From assembly GCA_934183145.1 (NCBI GenBank), contig CAKPSA010000033.1, positions 1-12,054 on the forward strand: a stretch of 12,054 bases of DNA, in the 5' to 3' direction. Below the pieces are notes generated by a model. It did no database searches and was not told the origin of the DNA. It was given only the letters and a program-made list of their open reading frames with translations. Below, in pieces: positions 5,431 through 12,054 of the stretch. The position numbers and the translations under genes were made by a program. The DNA comes from an uncultured Veillonella sp. Lineage in GTDB: Bacteria; Bacillota; Negativicutes; Veillonellales; Veillonellaceae. Position 1 is the first letter of the stretch, and the number at the start of each line of letters is the position of its first letter.

Positions 5431-7548
5431 TCATTTATTCATCTTTAACATTGGTTGTAACCGCTCAATTACCGTCATCGACTCCTTATGCTCACAGGCA
5501 ATAGCTTGTTTCATAAGTTCTTCTTGAGCAGAAATCGGATGTTCTCTATCATTAATTTTACGGTATGAACCATCTGCTCTCATAATATGAGCTTTTAAAG
5601 TATCTTCTAAATATAAATCCAAAATACCTTTAACACGCTCCTTATGTCGTTTATCTTCAATAGGAATCATAAGTTCTACACGTTCATTTAAATTTCGTGG
5701 CATCCAGTCAGCACTCGATAAGAATAGACTTTCATTTCCCCCATTACGGAAATAGAATAAACGATGATGCTCTAAGAAACGCCCCACCACAGAACGAACC
5801 GTTATATTATCGCTAACCCCTGTAATACCAGGACGTAATGTACAAATACCACGAACAATAAGATCAATACGAACACCTGCAGCTGAAGCTTCATATAGTT
5901 TAGCTATAACTTCTTTATCGAGCAAAGAGTTCATTTTCCCAATAATATATGCCTCTTCTCCCTGTTTAGCAAACTCTATTTCTCGGTCAATTAATTCCAT
6001 TATTTTTTCCCGCAAATTTAAAGGGGCTACAATAAATTTATTCCAGATTGGAGGATCGGAATAACCTGAAATTAAATTAAAGAAACGAGATGCATCATCA
6101 CCATATTCATCATTACATGTAAATATGCCACAGTCCGTATACATTCGAGCTGTCTTACCATTATAGTTACCTGTAGCTAGATGAACATAACGCCTAATAC
6201 CTGTATCTTCCCTACGAACAACCATGGTTATCTTAGAGTGAGTTTTAAGCCCTTTCAACCCATAAATAACATGACAACCAGCCTTTTCTAGGCGCCGTGC
6301 CATATGAATATTATTTTCTTCATCAAAGCGAGCTTTAACCTCCATAAGTACAGTCACTTGCTTACCATTATCGGCCGCTTTTATAAGCGAAGCAATAATA
6401 GGTGAATCACCACTGACGCGATATAGGGTTTGTTTAATAGCCAATACATCTGGATCAATAGCTGCTTGTGCTATAAATTGTTCTACAACCGTAAAAGACT
6501 CAAAAGGATGGTGAACAAATACATCTTGCTTTCCAATAACAGAGAATAAGCTTTCACCTTCATGATCAACCAATTCGCTTGGAAGTTTAGGTTCAAATGG
6601 TGTATAGCGAAGATGATCAAGTCCTGGATAGTTGCAAAAATCAAAATACATACGACAGTCAAGGTGACCATCAATACGGTATACATCCTTTGGGTCTAAT
6701 TCAACACTAGTGAGCACAAAGTCCAATAGATTGTCCTTTACATCACCACATACTTCTAATCGTACTGCATCACCACGACGTCGACGACGTAAGGATGCTT
6801 CTACTTCAGACAGCAAATCTGTTGCTTCTTCTTCATCGATTTCTAGATCCGCATCACGAGTTATACGGAACACCATAAAATCTTCAATACCATAACCTTG
6901 GAAAAATTGGGTCGCATAATACGTAATAACGTCCTCTAAATACACAAAACGATGTTCTTTATTGCTACGACTCGGTATTTCAATGATACGATTTAGTACA
7001 GACGGAATTGGTAAGATTGCAATTTTATAGTCTTTCGTACCATCTGGCAATACTTGAAAAATTCGTACAATGGCATTTATAGTATGGTTTGTTAAAAATG
7101 GGAATGGATGTCCGGAATCAACGGCTAGAGGTGTTACAACAGGGTAAATATGTTCTTCAAAATAGTGACGTAACCAAGCCTTTGACTTTACATCTAACTG
7201 ATCTGGATAGGTAAAATAAAATCCGTGAGATTCCAATTCAGACAATACATTCTTTAGATATGTACTTTGCATTGATACAAGTCGCTGTACAGATTCATCG
7301 ATAGCCTTTAACTGTGCCTTAGCATCCATATGAGCTGCATCATACTTAACAATACCATTGATCACTTGATGACGTAACCCAGCCACGCGAATCATAAAGA
7401 ACTCATCTAAATTAGAACTAGCAATAGCAATAAATCGAAGTCGTTCTAATAAAGGAGTATTTGTATCAATAGACTCTAATAGGACGCGCTGATTAAACTT
7501 TAACCAAGACAATTCACGGTTAAAATAATACTTTGCATTACTGAACAT
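5431..7548 (-). CDS. ppk1: Polyphosphate kinase 1
   Basis: This 705-residue PPK1, close to the usual 690 to 720 length, reversibly transfers the terminal phosphate of ATP onto polyphosphate and is usually membrane-associated. The N domain (about 1-105) starts with the typical YYFNRELSWLKFNQRVL. The head domain (about 106-315) contains VVTPLAVDSGHPFPF and an arginine-rich stretch at 254-258 that is normal for the family. The two phospholipase-D-like C domains carry the essential histidines: His437 in LKTHSKITMVVR, the phosphorylated residue by comparison with E. coli His435, and His594 in RFLEHHRLFYF, matching His592. No key residue is missing. It is the last gene of the operon: its ATG (7546-7548) lies 11 bases inside the upstream ppx-like gene, preceded by GAGGGG (7560-7555), so translation is probably coupled. 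A terminator follows at 5350-5377. Confidence 0.97.
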   Translation of the reverse strand: MFSNAKYYFNRELSWLKFNQRVLLESIDTNTPLLERLRFIAIASSNLDEFFMIRVAGLRHQVINGIVKYDAAHMDAKAQLKAIDESVQRLVSMQSTYLKNVLSELESHGFYFTYPDQLDVKSKAWLRHYFEEHIYPVVTPLAVDSGHPFPFLTNHTINAIVRIFQVLPDGTKDYKIAILPIPSVLNRIIEIPSRSNKEHRFVYLEDVITYYATQFFQGYGIEDFMVFRITRDADLEIDEEEATDLLSEVEASLRRRRRGDAVRLEVCGDVKDNLLDFVLTSVELDPKDVYRIDGHLDCRMYFDFCNYPGLDHLRYTPFEPKLPSELVDHEGESLFSVIGKQDVFVHHPFESFTVVEQFIAQAAIDPDVLAIKQTLYRVSGDSPIIASLIKAADNGKQVTVLMEVKARFDEENNIHMARRLEKAGCHVIYGLKGLKTHSKITMVVRREDTGIRRYVHLATGNYNGKTARMYTDCGIFTCNDEYGDDASRFFNLISGYSDPPIWNKFIVAPLNLREKIMELIDREIEFAKQGEEAYIIGKMNSLLDKEVIAKLYEASAAGVRIDLIVRGICTLRPGITGVSDNITVRSVVGRFLEHHRLFYFRNGGNESLFLSSADWMPRNLNERVELMIPIEDKRHKERVKGILDLYLEDTLKAHIMRADGSYRKINDREHPISAQEELMKQAIACEHKESMTVIERLQPMLKMNK

Positions 7549-9103
7549 GACGATCCCCTCCCCTTACTAGTACGATTTCCATACCAAACACTTCTGTAAA
7601 GTATTCTGAATCACGGTCAAAGGTCCACCATTCTAAGGAAATATCTTCGTTAGTTCGACAAAATACATATAGGACATTATCTCGTTCTTCTAATGTAACT
7701 TCAGAGATTTTTTGATTACTCCCCGCATCAAGCGCACAAGCGACACGAATGATGGCTACCAGCTTGGTAACTTGAATTTTTTGTAATTCTGTTAAAGCAT
7801 TGAAATACGCATCATCATCATTTGGAGTTCCCTTGTAGTGGTAATATACAACATTAGCAACCACTTGTTTTTCTTCTTCTGAAAGCCCAAATATATCGGT
7901 TCCCATTACAATGTGATACGCATGCTCTCCATGATTTCGTAAATTAACGAACTTGCCTACAGAACAAAGAATTGCTGCAATACGACATAGATAACCCCAC
8001 CGTTCTGGTAATCCTTTATGACGTAAAGCCTTACAGAATAAAGAACTAAATCGCTCTACCTCGGCATCATGAATTCTATCTGTATGATATCTTGCGGCAA
8101 CAGCACGAGCTAACTGTGCATTTTGTTCGCGTAATTGATACATAAATGGATTATTCTCAGTTTCTACACCATAGAACCAACTAATACCTTGAGAGAATGA
8201 AAAGCTACTAAAAATTAATGATTTAGGCTCTATAGCCGTTATAATTTCATTAAATAAAATCATAGTAGGCATCAAAATATTAGCCTTGTATTCAGGTAAT
8301 TTATAGCGATTCATCAACTTAGTAGCGGTTACACCGTCAAAAGAATTGATAAGCCCTTTGAATCGTTCTGGTTCAACAGTAATAATGTCTTCTTTATTAT
8401 TTTCTTGCCCCATTAAATGAGTCATATATTGCGCTTCATCACCTGATAAGACGATGCTATCAATATTAAAAGTTTGTAATTCTTCACGGAGGGGACCAAT
8501 CATACGATGTAAGTATTCTGTAATAGCCCTTGGGAATGATATAGAGGAGCGTTGATTTCGATTAAATGACTCCATAACCCGCAAGGAACCACTATGCATA
8601 TTGCGTTGGAACAGCAAACTTTCACCACGCCAAACTGTTAAGCCTACCCCTCCAGAGGTGATATCCAAAAATAATGTTGCCTTAGTAGGATCTGTCAGTT
8701 TGTATTGATGTGTCATCTTGTAATATAACAAAGCATATTTGTAATATACCTCTTTCGGCATGTCGATGACCTCAACGCGCATCCCCGTTTGAATATAAAT
8801 TTGATCTAGAATACTACGACGATTAGCCGCTTCGCGTATTACTGTAGTACCATATAGCTTAGAACGATTCACACCATAATCTGCCATTAATTGCTTATAC
8901 CCCTTTAAAATATGACAGATTTCCTCAATTGTTTTAAAGCTCAAACGAGATGTTTGAAATAATTCCTCCCCAAAGGTTACTTCCCTCGCCGCATAATCGA
9001 TAACACGTACATCATCTATGCCTTTATATTCTAATATGGTAATACTCATGCTACTGGATCCCACATGTAGTACTGCATATCGTAATGTTTTAGGTAATGT
9101 CAT
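7538..9103 (-). CDS. Degenerate Ppx/GppA-family protein, probable pseudoenzyme
   Basis: These 521 residues line up end to end with the neighbouring canonical PPX (515 residues): an actin-like phosphatase half (about 5-310) and an HD-type C-terminal half (about 325-520). The signature residues are changed. The phosphate-1 loop is AVLHVGSSSMS, with His13 where the neighbour has Asp8. The GEEEAR catalytic loop is replaced by MPKEVY, with Lys117 opposite the likely catalytic Glu. The DLGGASTE loop reads DITSGGVG, GIGGTAR reads VLSGDEA, and the HD pair of LLHDIGK has become LCSVGK. The surrounding framework is kept, including GK and the two histidines of HGEH, and the frame is intact, which argues for a selected function such as regulating PPX or PPK or sensing polyphosphate or a nucleotide. 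The ATG overlaps the ppx stop by one base (TAATG) with AAGGAGG (9114-9108) upstream. Enzymatic activity is doubtful; the role is inference. Confidence 0.85.
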   Translation of the reverse strand: MTLPKTLRYAVLHVGSSSMSITILEYKGIDDVRVIDYAAREVTFGEELFQTSRLSFKTIEEICHILKGYKQLMADYGVNRSKLYGTTVIREAANRRSILDQIYIQTGMRVEVIDMPKEVYYKYALLYYKMTHQYKLTDPTKATLFLDITSGGVGLTVWRGESLLFQRNMHSGSLRVMESFNRNQRSSISFPRAITEYLHRMIGPLREELQTFNIDSIVLSGDEAQYMTHLMGQENNKEDIITVEPERFKGLINSFDGVTATKLMNRYKLPEYKANILMPTMILFNEIITAIEPKSLIFSSFSFSQGISWFYGVETENNPFMYQLREQNAQLARAVAARYHTDRIHDAEVERFSSLFCKALRHKGLPERWGYLCRIAAILCSVGKFVNLRNHGEHAYHIVMGTDIFGLSEEEKQVVANVVYYHYKGTPNDDDAYFNALTELQKIQVTKLVAIIRVACALDAGSNQKISEVTLEERDNVLYVFCRTNEDISLEWWTFDRDSEYFTEVFGMEIVLVRGGDRHVQ

Positions 9104-10650
9104 TATGCCTCCTTACGAGATTCATGCCATTCTATTTCTAAGGATTTCTTGAATTCTTTTTTGAATGATTTTAAAAGTTTTTCTACAGCAGCTTTTGTGA
9201 CACTCACATCACGCCCTTCTAAGTAGAATACTTTTATTTCTACACTAGTGTATTTAATATTTACCTCTAAATGCTTGATAAATTGTTCATGACTTTCATC
9301 AAGAGCCTCTGCAATAGCTAAAATAATAGAAAGCTTTTGACCTAATAGACGTTGTTCTTGATCTAACAATTTACCATATAAGAAATTCTTATATTCTTTT
9401 GGCGTCAACCCATGAGAATTCATGACTAAGAAGGCACTAAACGCCTGTTCAACATGAGAAATCCCATATAAATTACTATTGACGAGCATATAGCAGCCAT
9501 GACGAGCATGACTATAATAATTAACTCGTTTACCTATATCATGCAATAATCCAGCGGCAATCAAACATCGTCTAAAATTCTTATCTGCTTTATGGAGTGG
9601 TTCTAATGCATCATATAAATTGGTAGCTAATTTCGTAATGAACTTGGCATGCACAAGCTCATGCTTTGTCATACCTAGCAGTACATTCTCCGCAGAATGA
9701 ACGAGAATATCATCAATAATATTCTGTCCCCCTAAATAATGATTTCCATAATAATCGTAAAACAAACCTTCACGCAATCCACAACCGCCCACAACAAGAG
9801 TCTTTGTATTAACATAATTAAAAAGCTCATCCACTATGGTGAGTCCAGCAATAATTATGTCGGCACGCTCAGATGATAGGCCACTAATTTTTTTACGGGC
9901 CTCTAAGGATTTACCCTTTACATCTTCTAAGATTTCGTGAAATCTATGATATGGCAACTCATAGTTATGTAGTTTCGTAATGGGATATGATAGCTTACGT
10001 TGATCTATTTTAGCAATATTACGAGCTGTACCGCCAATGCCTAACAGAGGTAGTTTTATATTATGAAGCCATGAATGTTCCTTAATAGTTTTCTTTATGG
10101 CCTTCGTCATTTTTTCTAGTTCTTTAGGGGTAAACTCAGCTCCCTTTTGATAGGTTCCTGTTAATGTGAGTGCCCCTATAGGTAGGCTAACAGCATTCAC
10201 GATATGTCGATTTTTTACTAGCGTTACCTCTGTACTAGCACCACCTAAGTCAAAGATAATAAAATCTTTTAGGCCAATTGTATTGATAACTCCAAGGAAC
10301 CCGAGCCGAGCCTCTTCTTCGCCTGCAATACATTCTAAATCAAGTCCAGTTCGTTCTTTTACGGCTTTAATAAAAGCATCTCCATTTTTTGCTAACCGTA
10401 CTGCAGCCGTAGCAACAGCTTTTATAGTATCTACCTCCATAGCATCAGCCATGTGAACAAAACCTTTTAGAGAACGCAAAGAACGCTCCATAGCCTCTTT
10501 CGTTAACTCATGAGTACCCCACATATTTTCACTTAAGCGGACACTCTCTTTCTCTTGATATATGAGACGATAACTACCCGTCTTAGAAATCTCATAAATG
10601 ACAAATCGAACGGAGTTGGACCCTAAATCTATAAATGCAATACGTTTCAT
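9103..10650 (-). CDS. ppx: Exopolyphosphatase (Ppx/GppA family)
   Basis: This 515-residue protein is the size of E. coli PPX (513) and removes terminal phosphates from polyphosphate; some relatives act on pppGpp, which cannot be excluded here. The actin-like fold is canonical: AFIDLGSNSVR with Asp8, IAGEEEARLGF with the catalytic glutamates near 112, IFDLGGASTEV with Asp134 and LGIGGTARN (203-211). The C-terminal half (about 315-515) has an HD-type domain with AAGLLHDIGKR (His370, Asp371) and the SHARHG stretch. It is the first gene of the polyphosphate operon, followed by a degenerate paralogue (TAATG overlap) and ppk, so synthesis and breakdown enzymes are made together. ATG 10648-10650 follows GAGGAT (10662-10657) by six bases. 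A predicted promoter and a 14-bp palindrome lie just upstream. Family certain; preference for polyphosphate over pppGpp rests on context. Confidence 0.93.
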   Translation of the reverse strand: MKRIAFIDLGSNSVRFVIYEISKTGSYRLIYQEKESVRLSENMWGTHELTKEAMERSLRSLKGFVHMADAMEVDTIKAVATAAVRLAKNGDAFIKAVKERTGLDLECIAGEEEARLGFLGVINTIGLKDFIIFDLGGASTEVTLVKNRHIVNAVSLPIGALTLTGTYQKGAEFTPKELEKMTKAIKKTIKEHSWLHNIKLPLLGIGGTARNIAKIDQRKLSYPITKLHNYELPYHRFHEILEDVKGKSLEARKKISGLSSERADIIIAGLTIVDELFNYVNTKTLVVGGCGLREGLFYDYYGNHYLGGQNIIDDILVHSAENVLLGMTKHELVHAKFITKLATNLYDALEPLHKADKNFRRCLIAAGLLHDIGKRVNYYSHARHGCYMLVNSNLYGISHVEQAFSAFLVMNSHGLTPKEYKNFLYGKLLDQEQRLLGQKLSIILAIAEALDESHEQFIKHLEVNIKYTSVEIKVFYLEGRDVSVTKAAVEKLLKSFKKEFKKSLEIEWHESRKEA

Positions 10651-10683
10651 GCTGCCATCCTCATCTTACTACTATTCAGTATG

Positions 10684-10702
10684 AATATACTTAAGTATAC
10701 CA
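10684..10702 (-). promoter_or_regulatory. Putative promoter and operator of the ppx/ppk operon
   Basis: On the minus strand TGGTATACT (10702-10694) is an extended -10 element (TGnTATAAT type), 43 bases upstream of the ppx start; the expected -35 position falls inside the terminator stem and is poor. The -10 overlaps a perfect 14-bp palindrome, TATACTTAAGTATA (10686-10699), which could be an operator. A second -10-like TATATT is at 10689-10684. This is the only room for a promoter between the upstream terminator and ppx. Confidence 0.5.
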
Positions 10703-10706
10703 TAGA

Positions 10707-10744
10707 AAAACGCGATTCTCACCGCTGAGGGAGAATCGCGTTTT
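10707..10744. terminator. Intrinsic terminator between tatD and the polyphosphate operon
   Basis: A perfect 14-bp stem, AAAACGCGATTCTC (10707-10720) with GAGAATCGCGTTTT (10731-10744), encloses a 10-base loop. T runs on both strands (AAAAA on the left gives five T on the minus strand) make it a strong terminator. It lies about 112 bases past the tatD stop and just before the ppx promoter, so the metG/tatD and ppx/ppk units are transcribed separately. Confidence 0.9.
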
Positions 10745-10855
10745 ATAATTTATAGATCTATATTTTCTTAGCATATATTCAAATAGCTAAAGCTAAGACA
10801 ATTAAAATTGTACCAATATTCTATTTACTAATAATCATGTTTACTGGCATTAAAA

Positions 10856-11626
10856 TTAATCTATACCGAATACACGTTTACCATTATTATAAGTAATCTC
10901 ACAGAACTCATCTACATCAATACCTTTAAGAGTAGCAATTTCCTCTGCTACAAACTGAGTCTTGCTTGGGTCATTACGACGGCCTCTAAATGGTGGTGGT
11001 GTCAAATATGGTGAGTCTGTTTCAATAAGAATTCTATCTACTGGAACTTGCTTCGCAACTTCTTTAAGGTTTGTAGATTTAGGGAATACCACAGGTCCCG
11101 CAAAGGATATGTAGAATCCTAATTTAATAGCTTCCTTTGCCATTTCCCAGCTACCAGAATAACAATGGAAAATGCCCCAATTATCCTTACCTTCATTGCG
11201 CAAGATATTCATAATATCGCCATGCGCATCGCGGTCATGAATGATAATTGGTAAATCTACTTCACGAGCAAGCTCTAATTGACGAATGAATACTCGTTTC
11301 TGTGTTTCACGGTCAGAAAAATCATAGTAATAATCTAATCCAATTTCACCGATAGCACGTACCTTATCATTATTAAGGGCTTGATCCTTATAGAACTCAT
11401 AGTCTTCTTCTGTAAAATCTTTTGATTCATGAGGATGTGTACCTACAGCAGCGTAAAGACGGTCATACTGTTTTGCCAAAGCTAGTCCAGATTCAACAGT
11501 GCCTCTATCAACACCTGGAATCATAATGTATTCTACGCCTGCATCAAAGCAGGCTTGTAGCATCTCATCACGATCATTATCAAAACGACCGTCGTTTACA
11601 TGAGCATGTGTATCAAAGAGTTTCAT
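10856..11626 (-). CDS. tatD: TatD-family metal-dependent DNase/hydrolase
   Basis: A 256-residue TIM-barrel amidohydrolase-fold protein (YabD/TatD family, usually about 255-265 residues), a cytoplasmic metal-dependent nuclease linked to DNA repair and fragment degradation. Metal ligands are all present: His7 and His9 in FDTHAHVND, Glu94 in AIGEIGLDYYYD, His130 in IIIHDRDAH, His154 in FHCYSGS and Asp204 in ETDSPYL. The PPFRGRRNDP stretch (211-220) is also typical. The start ATG (11624-11626) shares one base with the metG stop (TAATG). The nearest purine-rich sequence is weak and distant, so translation probably depends on ribosomes finishing metG. The metG-tatD pair is the standard Firmicutes arrangement. 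The gene ends about 110 bases before a terminator. Known substrates of the family vary (ssDNA, RNA ends, D-aminoacyl-tRNA claims for some), so only the family is certain. Confidence 0.95.
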   Translation of the reverse strand: MKLFDTHAHVNDGRFDNDRDEMLQACFDAGVEYIMIPGVDRGTVESGLALAKQYDRLYAAVGTHPHESKDFTEEDYEFYKDQALNNDKVRAIGEIGLDYYYDFSDRETQKRVFIRQLELAREVDLPIIIHDRDAHGDIMNILRNEGKDNWGIFHCYSGSWEMAKEAIKLGFYISFAGPVVFPKSTNLKEVAKQVPVDRILIETDSPYLTPPPFRGRRNDPSKTQFVAEEIATLKGIDVDEFCEITYNNGKRVFGID

Positions 11627-12054
11627 TATTTAACCACACTTCCTGCCGGTAAAGATTCGATATTGGTTACTTCTAAATGTTCTTCCCAATCAGATGCAGA
11701 TAGAATCATACCATAAGACTCAATACCCATCATCTTCTTAGGAGCCAAGTTAGCCAAGTAAATTACCTTTTTACCAACCATAGTTTCTGGTTCGTAATAT
11801 TGAGAGATACCGCTTAATACCGTACGTTCTTCAACACCGATATCCAATACGAATTTCAATAATTTCTTGGACTTAGGAACCTTTTCACAGCTTACAACTT
11901 TTGCTACACGAAGATCTAGTTTTTCAAAGTCATCATACGTAATATTTTCTTTTAATGGTGGAATATTAGATGTATCTACAGTTTCTTCAACTGTCTCTTC
12001 CACAACAACCTCTACCATTTCAGGAATTTCAAAACGTGGGTAAATAGGATCACC
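11626..12054 (-). CDS. metG: Methionyl-tRNA synthetase, C-terminal part (5' end outside window)
   Basis: The last 142 codons are visible and the frame runs open to the window edge. It begins [12 protein letters not shown], matching the end of the anticodon-binding region (DPIFPRI-type) of MetRS. An acidic, valine- and glutamate-rich linker follows, then a C-terminal EMAP/Trbp111-type OB-fold tRNA-binding domain from about [17 protein letters not shown] to the end. That domain contains the hallmark [19 protein letters not shown] and YGMILSA segments. It aids tRNA binding and dimerisation in the cytoplasmic enzyme that charges tRNA-Met. An internal ATG at 12018 could be mistaken for a start of a free tRNA-binding protein, but the preceding in-frame MetRS residues show it is one long gene. 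The TAA at 11628-11626 overlaps the tatD ATG. Confidence 0.93.
   Translation of the reverse strand, partial: GDPIYPRFEIPEMVEVVVEETVEETVDTSNIPPLKENITYDDFEKLDLRVAKVVSCEKVPKSKKLLKFVLDIGVEERTVLSGISQYYEPETMVGKKVIYLANLAPKKMMGIESYGMILSASDWEEHLEVTNIESLPAGSVVK

Noticed and set aside
6710..6895. Open frames opposite ppk, ppx, msrAB and the metE-like gene (for example 6710-6895 plus, 10166-10456 plus, 2068-2277 minus)
   Set aside because: They lie inside well-supported genes in other frames, show no family features and have no ribosome-binding sites.
10766..10798. Second terminator after tatD formed by TCTTAGC and GCTAAGA
   Set aside because: The stem is only 7 bp with a 19-base loop and no T run; the strong hairpin at 10707-10744 is the better terminator.
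11626..12018. A free-standing 130-residue tRNA-binding protein starting at the ATG at 12018
   Set aside because: The same frame continues upstream to the window edge with residues typical of methionyl-tRNA synthetase, so this is the end of metG.
1..12054. Mobile element, phage, CRISPR or defence system
   Set aside because: No transposase, integrase, repeat-spacer array, target-site duplications or defence-type genes are present; composition is uniform.

Overview
The window reads as a chromosomal segment of an AT-rich (roughly 40% GC) Firmicutes-type bacterium. Shine-Dalgarno sites are strong (AGGAGG-type) and nearly every transcription unit ends in a short intrinsic terminator. Gene content and order (metG, tatD, a YabE-like 3D protein and rnmV, plus ppk with two ppx-like genes) fit a Negativicutes member such as Veillonella. 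That genus is an inference from base composition, protein style and synteny; no search was run.

Layout. At the left edge is the 5' part of rnmV (ribonuclease M5) on the minus strand. Divergent from it is a plus-strand block: a LysR regulator with its own terminator, then a two-gene unit of a short MetE-like methyltransferase directly followed by a fused methionine sulfoxide reductase (MsrA-MsrB), closed by a terminator. From about 3980 to the right end everything is on the minus strand. Reading in the direction of transcription (right to left) there are: the C-terminal part of metG; tatD, overlapping metG by one base; a polyphosphate operon of ppx, a degenerate ppx-like paralogue and ppk, all overlapping; and a secreted or surface 3D-domain protein with its own promoter and terminator.

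How it fits together. The order metG, tatD, yabE, rnmV is the classic Firmicutes neighbourhood. Here it is opened up by two cassettes: the polyphosphate operon between tatD and the YabE-like gene, and the lysR / metE-like / msrAB block between the YabE-like gene and rnmV. The first cassette makes and breaks polyphosphate (PPK1 polymerises, PPX degrades). The second plausibly links methionine synthesis and repair of oxidised methionine.

Most genes are well-known families, and I see no mobile element, CRISPR array, tRNA, rRNA or recognisable riboswitch. The most interesting item is the middle gene of the polyphosphate operon. It keeps the whole PPX/GppA plus HD-like layout but has lost the key catalytic residues in both halves, so it may be a pseudoenzyme partner or regulator. 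Next are several unexplained palindromes and repeats at promoters.
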